From an uncultured Collinsella sp. (GTDB lineage Bacteria > Actinomycetota > Coriobacteriia > Coriobacteriales > Coriobacteriaceae), in NCBI GenBank assembly GCA_900752275.1, contig CAADUS010000209.1:1-5019 (forward strand): 5,019 nt of DNA, read 5' to 3'. The translations under genes and the position numbers were made by a program. The notes beneath the pieces are model-generated. The model saw only the letters and a program-made list of their open reading frames with translations. It ran no database searches and had not been told where the DNA came from. Below are positions 1-5,019 of this stretch, one piece after another. How positions within the stretch are numbered: position 1 is the stretch's first letter; each line of letters starts with the position of its first letter.

Positions 1-41
1 ACTCGTTCGGCCAGACGCGCCGCCGCTGTTTGTGATCCCTT

Positions 42-87
42 TTCCTCCGTCCCCTTCGGATCACGTGATCTTTTGGGGACGGAGGAA
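42..87. repeat. Imperfect 46-bp palindrome with perfect 13-bp arms
   Basis: The arms TTCCTCCGTCCCC (42-54) and GGGGACGGAGGAA (75-87) are exact reverse complements. Between them sits a second perfect palindrome, GATCACGTGATC (59-70), separated from the arms by unpaired TTCG and TTTT. The whole could fold as a long hairpin with one 4x4 internal loop on either strand. There is no U-tract on either side, which argues against an ordinary intrinsic terminator. The arm resembles, from memory, dispersed intergenic repeats in Coriobacteriia and Clostridia; that resemblance is unverified. A REP-type or miniature mobile element is my preferred reading, with moderate doubt. Confidence 0.7.
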
Positions 88-106
88 TAGGTATCATTTC
101 GTAGGC

Positions 107-170
107 CCGTGGCCGCCTTGGAAACCGAATGATGGTACGAGCATCCATTCGGCTTCCAGGGCGGCCACGG
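107..170. repeat. 64-bp near-perfect inverted repeat (28-29 bp arms, 7-base loop)
   Basis: The left arm (107-134) and right arm (142-170) pair along almost their full length. Eleven perfect pairs (107-117 with 160-170) come first, then a T118/G159 wobble, five pairs, an A124/C153 mismatch, seven pairs (125-131 with 146-152), a bulged C145 and three pairs closing a 7-base loop (135-141). A GTAG tetranucleotide lies at 101-104, just outside the left arm; REP elements acted on by RAYT-type Y1 transposases carry GTAG or GGAG at the hairpin foot. On the minus strand the hairpin begins 36 bases after the MFS stop. No U-tract follows it, so termination is not its obvious role. Its identity as a mobile-type repeat is inference. 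Confidence 0.75.
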
Positions 171-205
171 ACAGAACGGGGCGAACAGAAAAGAGCGACG
201 GACGT

Positions 206-1509
206 CTACTCCCCCGCCACGCTCGCGCGCAGCTTGGCGGCGATGGGCTCGGATGCCAGCAGGAACACGAGCATAACCACGGAGCACGCCAGGCACACGA
301 TCCAGGTGCTCGCAAAGGAGCCCGTGGCATCGAACAGCACGCCCGAGACAATGGCACCTACGGTGCCGCCGACCATCTCGAGTGAGGTGATGGTTCCCGT
401 GACCTTACCAAGGTCGGCCATGCCAAACTGCTTGAAGCCGCGATCGTGGGCGTGATGGTGCCCATGCACGTTCCGATACCAAAGCTCACAGCGGCGACTA
501 TAGGACCGAGGTCCGTCGTCGGGAAGCACAGCGCCACGCAGGCGATAATGCACGCAACGGAGCCAAGGATATTGCCAAAGCGCAGGCCAAAGCGGTCATA
601 GATCGCACCGAGCGAAATCTTGGCAATAACGACGGTAACCATGTAGGCCGAAAGCACGGTGCCCGCCCACAGGGGATCGTGGCCGCCCGTGACGATCTTG
701 GCACCGTTGACGGTAACACTCGTCATGTTGGTAACCTGGTTGGGCAGGATGGCGCCATTGACCAAGCCCATAAAGAGGAAGGCGACGACAAGCAGCCAAA
801 ACGCCGGGCTCTTCTTGATACGAGACCAGCCGACGCTAACCTCGGGCGCCGTGTGCTCGTCCTTGTCGCCAGCCGTCGAGACGGACGGATCGCCCGGGTT
901 CTCGCCGAGCGGCTTAAGGCCGATCTCGGAAGGCTTGGTGCGGAAGGAATAGGCCGTGATGGGCAGTGCCGCCACAATGCAGACGGCAGCGAGTACCAGG
1001 AACGCAGAGCGCCAGCCCACACTCACGATAAGCGAGCTCACGATCGGCGAGAGAATGGCTCCGCCAAAGCCCGAGCCCGAAAGTGCGATGGAAATGGCAA
1101 GGCCGCGCTTGGCCGTAAACCAGTTGGCAGTCACAAGGCTGATGAGCAGGCGGGTCGAGGCCACAGCGAAGCAGCCCGAGACGGCAAAGAGCACGTAGAC
1201 CTGCCACAGCTCACCCACAAAGCTCATGCCCGCGAGCACCGCCGAGGTAGCGATAACGGTGAGCGAGCCCAATACGCGGCCACTCACCTTATCGGCAACA
1301 TGGCCGATAACGAGCGAACCCACGACGCTCACCACGGTGGAGATAGCGTTGGAGATGTTGTACTGCGCAAGGGAAATGCCCAGGTCGCTGACGATCAGCG
1401 GCTGGAACAGGCTCATGCAGTTGACGAAAATCGTGTAGCACGTGGCCATAATCACGAAGCCGGAGGTCACCACGAGCCAGCCGGGGAAGAACTTACGCTG
1501 CTGGGGCAT
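206..1509 (-). pseudogene. MFS transporter, OFA (oxalate/formate antiporter)-like, frameshifted near its C-terminus
   Basis: This is a 12-helix major facilitator permease expected to move a small organic anion or similar solute across the membrane; the substrate cannot be read from sequence. The intact frame starts at ATG 1507-1509, with AGGAG at 1515-1519 five bases upstream, and gives 383 residues ending at 358. Helices 1-6 fall at about residues 12-188, with motif A in loop 2-3 (GHVADKVSGR, 69-78). A hydrophilic loop (190-235) carries the RTKPSEIGLKP stretch typical of OFA/MCT-like members. Helices 7-10 follow from 236, with a second motif A copy (GAIYDRFGLR, 301-310). After GTCMGTITPTIAA (346-358) the frame turns into non-membrane residues. 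The correct continuation (FGMADLGKV, then helices 11-12) lies in the next frame down to the TAG at 206-208. Repaired length would be 433-434 residues, normal for the family. It could be a true pseudogene, a young mutation or an assembly error. It follows the M20 gene and may be co-transcribed with it. Confidence 0.85.
434..441 (-). other. Frameshift site in the MFS gene
   Basis: Read on the minus strand, the codons ATC GCG GC are followed by TTC AAG CAG TTT GGC, which is out of phase by one base. The downstream frame carries clear helix 11-12 sequence with no stop until 206, so the break is at 436-438. Either one base is missing (restoring IAA-FKQFG) or two extra bases are present (restoring IAAKQFG). 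From what I know of OFA-type proteins, the distance from the conserved proline to the FG pair is usually eight residues, which favours the two-base gain. No long homopolymer is present here. Confidence 0.85.
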
Positions 1510-1536
1510 ACTGCTCCTTATTTAACAAACGAATGG

Positions 1537-1553
1537 CCGGCGCCGGGCGCCGG
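1537..1553. repeat. GC-rich hairpin in the MFS leader
   Basis: CCGGCG (1537-1542) and CGCCGG (1548-1553) form a perfect 6-bp stem around a 5-base loop, 18 bases upstream of the MFS ribosome binding site. Its outer CCGG (1550-1553) is also the foot of the larger palindrome 1550-1639, so the two folds compete for the same four bases. No U-tract follows it on the minus strand (CCATTCGTTTGTTAAAT), so it is at best a poor terminator. A role in limiting MFS expression is inference. Confidence 0.5.
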
Positions 1554-1639
1554 TAGTGCCCAAGATTGCCTTGAAAGACAAGGGCATAGGCCTTATGGCC
1601 ATGCCCGCAGGCTTGAAAGGCAAGGTTGGGTACTACCGG
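1550..1639. repeat. Nested 90-bp palindrome between the M20 and MFS genes
   Basis: The outer arms are 1550-1572 and 1617-1639 (23 bases each); 20 of 23 positions are complementary, the exceptions being G1558/T1631 and the pair 1564-1565 against 1624-1625. Nested inside is a strong hairpin: GGGCAT (1582-1587) with ATGCCC (1601-1606), a bulged A1588, then GGCC (1589-1592) with GGCC (1597-1600) around a TTAT loop. A few more pairs (1575-1577 with 1612-1614) bridge the two parts, so most of the spacer is one long stem. The right arm contains the M20 stop codon (1633-1635) and final Arg codon. In the minus-strand transcript it would fold right after M20 translation ends. It may separate M20 and MFS expression or be a repetitive element; neither is proven. 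Confidence 0.75.
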
Positions 1640-2931
1640 TGGTCGGCGATATAGCCCAAAGCGACCGCCGTGTAAGCCGCGGCACCAAGTGGCAGCTCGG
1701 CATCGCTAAAGCGCGCCTTGGGATGATGCTGGGCAAAGTGTTCGTCCGTATCGGTCACAGCCGCGCCGATCGTAAAGTATGCGCTCGGTATCTCACTCGA
1801 GATAAGCGCAAAGTCCTCGCTCGCCATGGCATGGAACAGCGGCAGGAAGGTGGCCTTGGGCAGCGTCGCACCCACGTAGCCAAGCGAAGCCTGGGTCACG
1901 TCGTCATCGAGCACGAGCGGGGGAACATCCGAGAGCGTCTCGATGGTGGCCGACGTGCGATACGTTGCGGCCACGCCGTTGACGACCTCGGCGATACGCT
2001 CCTTGAGGTGCTCCATGAGCTCAACGTCAAAGCCGCGCAGCGTGCCTTCGAGCACGCAGGTATCTGGGATGACGTTGGCCGCTTGACCACCGGCAAACTT
2101 ACCCACGGTCAGTGCGACCTCCTTGGCCGCCGGCACTTCGCGAGCGATAAGCTCCTGAAGCGCCAGGTGCACATGGACGCCGGCCGTGATGGGGTCGATG
2201 CAGATCTCGGGGCTCGAGCCATGGCCGCCCTTGCCCTGCAGCGTGATGCGGAAACCGTACACGCCCGAAAGCGCCGGACTCCCATAGAGCACCAGGCCGA
2301 GCGGCGATTGGCTGTTAACATGCATGGCAAAAGCCGCCTGAGGGCGTGGGTTCTGCAGCAGACCGTCGACGATGGCGGCACGGGCACCCTCAAAGGTTTC
2401 CTCGCCCGGCTGGAACAGCAACTTAACCGTGGCGTTGGCGTCGAGAAGCTCGGACTCGCGGGCCTTGAGCATACGAGCCGCACCAAGCAGCGCCGTCGCG
2501 TGCATATCGTGACCGCAAGCATGCATGCAGCCATTGGTGGATGCAAAGGGCTCGCCGGATTCCTCGGCAACGGGCAGGGCATCCATGTCGCCGCGGAGCA
2601 TGATGACCGTACCGGCCTGCTTGTCCGTGCACGTACCGTTACCCCGAGCAGCAGCTGCCGCGCCGGCACCGATAAGGCCAACGACACAGGAGCCGTCAAC
2701 AAGCACGGCATAGGGAATATCCATCTCGTCCAGACGCGCCTGGATAAAGGCGGACGTCTGCGGAAGGTTGTTACCCAGCTCGGGCATCTGGTGTAGATCG
2801 TGTCGCCACACAGCAAGCTCGTCTGCAAAAGTCTGAGCTTCTGCAACAAGACCGTCACCGATAGCGGCCTGCGCCGCTGCGGTAGCCTTGGGCGCTGGTT
2901 GCGGTTGAAAATCGGACAAAGCTGGTGCCAT
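1633..2931 (-). CDS. M20D-family metal-dependent amidohydrolase (hippurate / N-acyl-amino-acid hydrolase type)
   Basis: A cytoplasmic two-metal enzyme predicted to hydrolyse the amide bond of N-acyl or N-aryl amino acids or related small amides. The start is ATG 2929-2931, preceded by GGAGGG five bases upstream, giving 432 residues; a longer reading to a TTG at 2985 has no such site. Family motifs appear in order: GDMDALPV (114-121), MHACGHDMH (136-144), FQPGEE (173-178), AMHVNS (202-207), GKGGHGSSPE (233-242, dimerisation/lid domain), SEDF (371-374) and HHPKARF (402-408). By comparison with plant ILL2 and bacterial HipO, the metal ligands would be Cys139, His141, Glu178, His204 and His402, with Glu177 as general base; all are present. 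The first 25 residues are Ala/Pro-rich and likely flexible. No signal peptide or membrane segment is seen. It has its own promoter region behind a terminator and sits 123 bases upstream of the MFS gene. Exact substrate is unknown; carboxypeptidase or N-acetyl-diaminopimelate-type activity is possible. Confidence 0.93.
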   Translation of the reverse strand: MAPALSDFQPQPAPKATAAAQAAIGDGLVAEAQTFADELAVWRHDLHQMPELGNNLPQTSAFIQARLDEMDIPYAVLVDGSCVVGLIGAGAAAAARGNGTCTDKQAGTVIMLRGDMDALPVAEESGEPFASTNGCMHACGHDMHATALLGAARMLKARESELLDANATVKLLFQPGEETFEGARAAIVDGLLQNPRPQAAFAMHVNSQSPLGLVLYGSPALSGVYGFRITLQGKGGHGSSPEICIDPITAGVHVHLALQELIAREVPAAKEVALTVGKFAGGQAANVIPDTCVLEGTLRGFDVELMEHLKERIAEVVNGVAATYRTSATIETLSDVPPLVLDDDVTQASLGYVGATLPKATFLPLFHAMASEDFALISSEIPSAYFTIGAAVTDTDEHFAQHHPKARFSDAELPLGAAAYTAVALGYIADHR

Positions 2932-2936
2932 AGATG

Positions 2937-2942
2937 CCCTCC
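2937..2942 (-). promoter_or_regulatory. Ribosome binding site fixing the M20 start
   Basis: GGAGGG on the minus strand lies five bases before ATG 2929-2931. It is the only good Shine-Dalgarno sequence near the candidate starts and decides against upstream TTG (2985) or ATG (2976) starts, which would place the dyad 2962-2983 inside the coding region. Confidence 0.85.
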
Positions 2943-2961
2943 AGTAACGTTTTTGCAGCAA

Positions 2962-2983
2962 GCACTTTGATAGCATAAAGTGC
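2962..2983. promoter_or_regulatory. Candidate operator dyad in the M20 promoter region
   Basis: GCACTTT (2962-2968) and AAAGTGC (2977-2983) form a perfect 7-bp inverted repeat with an 8-base spacer. The dyad centre is about 42 bases upstream of the M20 start codon, between the preceding terminator and the ribosome binding site. A weak -10-like TATGCT is read on the minus strand at 2973-2978, inside the dyad, with a poor TTAAAG -35-like match at about the right distance. The arrangement fits a repressor site overlapping a promoter. No regulator gene is present in the window, so the binding protein is unknown. Confidence 0.45.
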
Positions 2984-3009
2984 AAGGTACAACTTTAAGG
3001 GCGACGCAT

Positions 3010-3035
3010 AAAAAATGCCGCCCTGGGAGGGCGGC
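3010..3035 (-). terminator. Rho-independent terminator of the EamA transporter gene
   Basis: On the minus strand a perfect 7-bp stem, GCCGCCC with GGGCGGC (3029-3035 and 3017-3023), encloses a 5-base loop and is followed by AT-rich sequence containing six T (complement of 3010-3015). It begins 12 bases after the EamA stop codon, so it ends that unit and separates it from the M20 gene. Confidence 0.93.
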
Positions 3036-3047
3036 GCAACAAGTTGT

Positions 3048-4031
3048 TTACAATTGCGGGCGAGATTTTCGGCGCAAAAAGTCGAAATGCGTCTCGCTCA
3101 AAATGATCGATAGGAAGATGAGCGCAAAGCCGGCAAGCAGACGCGATGTGAGCGCCTCCCCCATCAGCAGCACCGAAAACAACACGCCCGAAGGCGACTC
3201 CATCGAAAGGAGCAGTGAGCCCGTCGAAGCCGGGACATGCGCCAGGCCGACGTTTTGGATGAGCAGAGCCACGCATGTGCAGCCCACCGAGAGAAACGCC
3301 ATCACACCGATAAAGTTCGGCGTCCACACGGACAGAGGCGCCTGGGTCTCGAATAACAGCGACGAAACCAGGCTCAGCACGCCGTTGCCCACAAACATCC
3401 AAAACGTGATAACGTTGATGTCCATTTTGCGACCGTACTTGGCGGTCACCGCCATCTGGATGGCGAAGAAGACCGCGCCTGCCAGCGTAATGACGTCACC
3501 GATGTTGAACTCGACGCTATCGAGCGCCACCAAGCCAATGCCCGCCAAGCACAGCAGTGCCGCGCCCAGGTTATAACGGGTGAGTTTTTCTCCGCTCAGA
3601 AAATAGCTCGCGAACGGCACGAGGATGCAATACGTGCCCGTCAAAAAAGCATTCTTGCCCGCCGTAGTATATGCCAGACCGACCGTCTGCAACGCATAGG
3701 CCGCCCACATGAGCACGCCCATACTCAGACCAACGATCAGATTGCGAGCGTTGAAATGTGCAGTGATGCGCTTGTGGAAGACGGCAAACATGACCAACGC
3801 TGCAGGCAGAAAGCGTACATAGAGCAGCTCGAACACCGGAATGGTGCCGAGTGCATCCTTCATAGTGGTAAAGGAGTAGCCCCAGATGACCGCCACCGAA
3901 AGTAGCAAAACTTTCCAGAACAGCGGGGAGCGTGCGCCGGCGCCGCGAGAGGCACCACCGGCACCCAGGTCTTCGCGGGCTACAGGGCTATCGGGCAAGT
4001 TTTCGATTTCGTTGGCAGCGTATTGGGCCAT
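3048..4031 (-). CDS. EamA-family (drug/metabolite transporter superfamily) permease
   Basis: An inner-membrane carrier with two EamA repeats, predicted to move a metabolite, amino acid or similar solute; the direction and substrate cannot be told from sequence. The start is ATG 4029-4031 with GAGGA six bases upstream, giving 327 residues. Residues 1-36 form a soluble, Gly/Ala and acid-rich tail of low complexity. Ten helices follow at about 38-56, 66-86, 97-115, 125-145, 153-171, 178-196, 208-228, 239-261, 270-290 and 295-313. Repeat one carries the characteristic QTVGLAYTTAGKNAFLTG stretch (115-132) and a GE pair after helix 4 (147-148). Repeat two carries VPASTGSLLLSMESP (266-280) and GE (291-292), the usual EamA signature before the last helix. 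The tail (315-327) is basic, consistent with a cytoplasmic C-terminus. It has its own promoter and terminator, so it is probably monocistronic. Family assignment is firm; nothing identifies the substrate. Confidence 0.93.
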   Translation of the reverse strand: MAQYAANEIENLPDSPVAREDLGAGGASRGAGARSPLFWKVLLLSVAVIWGYSFTTMKDALGTIPVFELLYVRFLPAALVMFAVFHKRITAHFNARNLIVGLSMGVLMWAAYALQTVGLAYTTAGKNAFLTGTYCILVPFASYFLSGEKLTRYNLGAALLCLAGIGLVALDSVEFNIGDVITLAGAVFFAIQMAVTAKYGRKMDINVITFWMFVGNGVLSLVSSLLFETQAPLSVWTPNFIGVMAFLSVGCTCVALLIQNVGLAHVPASTGSLLLSMESPSGVLFSVLLMGEALTSRLLAGFALIFLSIILSETHFDFLRRKSRPQL

Positions 4032-4071
4032 GGAACATCCTCACACTCAATCTGGGCGTGGTGTCCGCACG

Positions 4072-4100
4072 CGTATGGCTGCGTGCCGCCTCATGGTCAA
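4072..4100 (-). promoter_or_regulatory. Probable promoter of the EamA gene
   Basis: On the minus strand TTGACC (4095-4100) matches five of six bases of a sigma-70-type -35 box and is followed after exactly 17 bases by CATACG (4072-4077), a weak -10. The predicted transcript would have a leader of roughly 34 bases including the ribosome binding site at 4038-4042. The -35 box abuts and slightly overlaps the T-rich tail of the preceding terminator. The weak -10 keeps confidence modest. Confidence 0.42.
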
Positions 4101-4136
4101 ATAAAAACGGGGCGCACCGGACCCCCGGCACGCCCC
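4099..4136 (-). terminator. Rho-independent terminator of the YhgE/Pip transcription unit
   Basis: On the minus strand GGGGCG (4131-4136) pairs with CGCCCC (4109-4114); after a 2x2 mismatch, CCGG (4125-4128) pairs with CCGG (4117-4120) around a 4-base loop. The stem is followed by GTTTTTATTT (from 4108 down to 4099). It lies about 115 bases after the YhgE/Pip stop codon and ends transcription before the EamA promoter. Confidence 0.88.
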
Positions 4137-4192
4137 GCTACTGTAGCAACAACCAAGCAACCCACGCAATCCAGCCCGCTAAAGCGTTTTGT

Positions 4193-4216
4193 TCCGCCGT
4201 TCTACCGAACGGCGGA
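4193..4216. repeat. Perfect 10-bp hairpin without U-tract downstream of the YhgE/Pip gene
   Basis: TCCGCCGTTC (4193-4202) and GAACGGCGGA (4207-4216) are exact reverse complements around a 4-base loop. The minus-strand sequence that follows (ACAAAACGC) lacks a T run, and so does the plus-strand one, so it is not a canonical terminator. It would sit in the 3' untranslated part of the YhgE/Pip message and could protect the 3' end, with the true terminator at 4099-4136 downstream. Confidence 0.6.
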
Positions 4217-4232
4217 CCGGCCGACGCTGCAT

Positions 4233-4246
4233 CAGCGTTAACGCTG
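4233..4246. repeat. 14-bp perfect palindrome just after the YhgE/Pip stop
   Basis: CAGCGTTAACGCTG is fully self-complementary and begins six bases past the YhgE/Pip stop codon on the minus strand. With no loop it is more like a protein-binding dyad than an RNA hairpin. No promoter is nearby, so a function is not evident. Confidence 0.4.
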
Positions 4247-4251
4247 CCGCA

Positions 4252-5019
4252 TCAAATTAGCTTTGTCGACTCCAGCTTTTCGATAATCCAGTCGTTGGCT
4301 TTGATGACCGGACGGCGGAAGACGACGCCCAGGGCTAGCGACGGAACCAGATAGCTCGCCAGAATACCCAGCTCAACCCAGTACTCCATATGGTAGGCGC
4401 CAGCCATGGCGGCATGCATGGCGTTGATACCGTGAGTGAACGGCAAGAACGGATAGATCGCCTGGAACACAGGGCCGGTCATCTCGATGGGGAATGTGCC
4501 GCCCGAACCACCGACCTGCATGACCAACAGCACGACAGCGAGCGCCTTGCCGATATCGCCAAACGACACCGTAAGCGTGTAGACGATATTGGAGAACACG
4601 AGACTCGCGACCCAGCCCGCCAACACAAACTGCAGCGGGTTGTCGCACTGAATGCCAAAGAACAGGATGTCGCCCGCGCACACGAGCGTCGCCTGTAGCA
4701 GGGCCAAACCGCCAAAGAACAGGTAACGACCCAGGTAGATCTCGTGCAGGCGCACGGGGATGAGCTCGTTGATGAGCTCATCGTCAACCGAGACCTTCAT
4801 CATGGCCGCCAGTACGATCGAGCCGACCCATAGCGACAGAATCGTGTAGAACGGCGCCATGGCCGAACCGTAATTGCGAATCGGATAGACCGGCTTGCGG
4901 TCGAGCGCGACGGGGCCGGAAAGCGACACGGCCAGACCCTCGGGATCATTGCCGATCATCGTCTTGATCGTAGCGAGGTCATCCGACATCAAGGCGCCGT
5001 CGAGCTCGTCCTTAAACGC
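4252..5019 (-). CDS. YhgE/Pip-family membrane protein, C-terminal part (5' end beyond the window)
   Basis: The frame is open to the window edge at 5019 and stops with TGA at 4252-4254, leaving the last 255 residues. The first 9 codons at the edge read through without a stop into TTG and ATG codons at 4992 and 4989. Neither has a ribosome binding site, so neither is taken as the true start. Residues 1-48 look like the end of a large outer domain. A C-terminal ABC-2-like membrane block follows, with helices at about 54-75, 98-122, 130-153, 157-170 and 213-234. The family-typical stretch MQVGGSGGTFPIEMTGPVFQ (167-186), followed by PFLPFTHGINAMH, is intact. Full members are usually several hundred residues longer, with an N-terminal helix and coiled-coil outer region. 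The family includes Lactococcus Pip, a phage adsorption receptor, and Bacillus YhgE; the normal cellular role is not well defined. Its terminator is at 4099-4136. Confidence 0.88.
   Translation of the reverse strand, partial: AFKDELDGALMSDDLATIKTMIGNDPEGLAVSLSGPVALDRKPVYPIRNYGSAMAPFYTILSLWVGSIVLAAMMKVSVDDELINELIPVRLHEIYLGRYLFFGGLALLQATLVCAGDILFFGIQCDNPLQFVLAGWVASLVFSNIVYTLTVSFGDIGKALAVVLLVMQVGGSGGTFPIEMTGPVFQAIYPFLPFTHGINAMHAAMAGAYHMEYWVELGILASYLVPSLALGVVFRRPVIKANDWIIEKLESTKLI

Larger units (their letters stand above)
1..205. other. Non-coding region with two inverted repeats, downstream of the MFS gene
   Basis: I find no supportable gene here. The open frames crossing it are not preceded by convincing ribosome binding sites and run on antisense to the MFS gene. 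The stretch is dominated by two adjacent inverted repeats, at 42-87 and 107-170, listed separately. No run of T on the minus strand follows either hairpin, so no canonical terminator for the MFS gene is visible. Bases 1-35 could hold the tail of a plus-strand gene, since one frame stops at 33-35, but about ten codons are too few to judge. Confidence 0.6.

Noticed and set aside
1..35. Possible tail of a convergent plus-strand gene ending with TGA at 33-35
   Set aside because: Only about ten codons are visible, with no recognisable motif; it cannot be supported.
32..455. Plus-strand open frames at the left end (32-385 and 129-455)
   Set aside because: They run through the palindromes and then antisense to the MFS C-terminal helices, have no family motifs and no convincing ribosome binding site.
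1571..1620. Direct repeat CTTGAAAG at about 1570-1577 and 1612-1619
   Set aside because: At eight bases it is short and is largely a by-product of the palindrome 1550-1639; it does not look like an insertion target duplication or an array.
679..2796. 705-codon open frame on the plus strand covering the MFS and M20 genes
   Set aside because: It is in exact codon register with both minus-strand genes, so a stop would need sense codons TTA, CTA or TCA, which are rare in this GC-rich DNA. The product is Arg/His/Gly-rich with no recognisable domain, while the minus-strand products carry full family motifs.
2932..2985. N-terminal extension of the M20 gene to a TTG at 2985
   Set aside because: There is no Shine-Dalgarno sequence before it, it would cover the dyad and promoter region, and the ATG at 2931 has GGAGGG at ideal spacing.
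2980..3576. 198-codon plus-strand open frame over the EamA gene
   Set aside because: It is antisense to a clear ten-helix EamA protein and shows no membrane or domain pattern of its own.
4252..4992. Taking TTG 4992 or ATG 4989 as the true start of the YhgE/Pip gene
   Set aside because: The frame stays open to the window edge, no ribosome binding site is present, and the family has a large N-terminal region that would be missing.

Overview
The window holds four protein-coding genes, all on the minus strand, so transcription runs from base 5019 towards base 1. Base composition is GC-rich. Purine-rich Shine-Dalgarno sequences sit 5 to 6 bases before the three visible starts. A YhgE/Pip-type membrane protein, seen mainly in Gram-positive bacteria, is present. 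Together these suggest a Gram-positive gut-type actinobacterium, most likely a Coriobacteriia member such as Collinsella. The phylum-level guess is inference from gene content and composition; no marker gene is present.

Layout in transcription order: (1) 5019-4252, the C-terminal 255 residues of a YhgE/Pip-family membrane protein whose start lies beyond the window; (2) a 220-base spacer with a palindrome, a stable hairpin, a good intrinsic terminator (4099-4136) and a probable promoter; (3) 4031-3048, a ten-helix EamA/DMT transporter followed at once by a textbook intrinsic terminator (3010-3035); (4) a short promoter region carrying a perfect 7-bp dyad (2962-2983); (5) 2931-1633, an M20D amidohydrolase of the hippurate / N-acyl-amino-acid hydrolase type with its metal ligands intact; (6) a 123-base spacer filled by a nested palindrome that includes the amidohydrolase stop codon; (7) 1509-206, an MFS transporter resembling the oxalate/formate antiporter (OFA) group, broken by one frameshift near base 436; (8) 205-1, no supportable gene but two strong adjacent inverted repeats (107-170 and 42-87).

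The amidohydrolase and the MFS transporter look like a substrate-processing pair: same strand, no canonical terminator between them, an enzyme that cleaves N-acyl amino acids or peptide-like amides beside a permease for small organic anions. If the frameshift is real, the transport half is damaged. The EamA and YhgE/Pip genes are insulated by terminators and look like separate transcription units.

I saw no CRISPR array, tRNA, rRNA, transposase or defence gene. The least explained content is the set of non-coding inverted repeats: three extended imperfect palindromes flanking the MFS gene on both sides.
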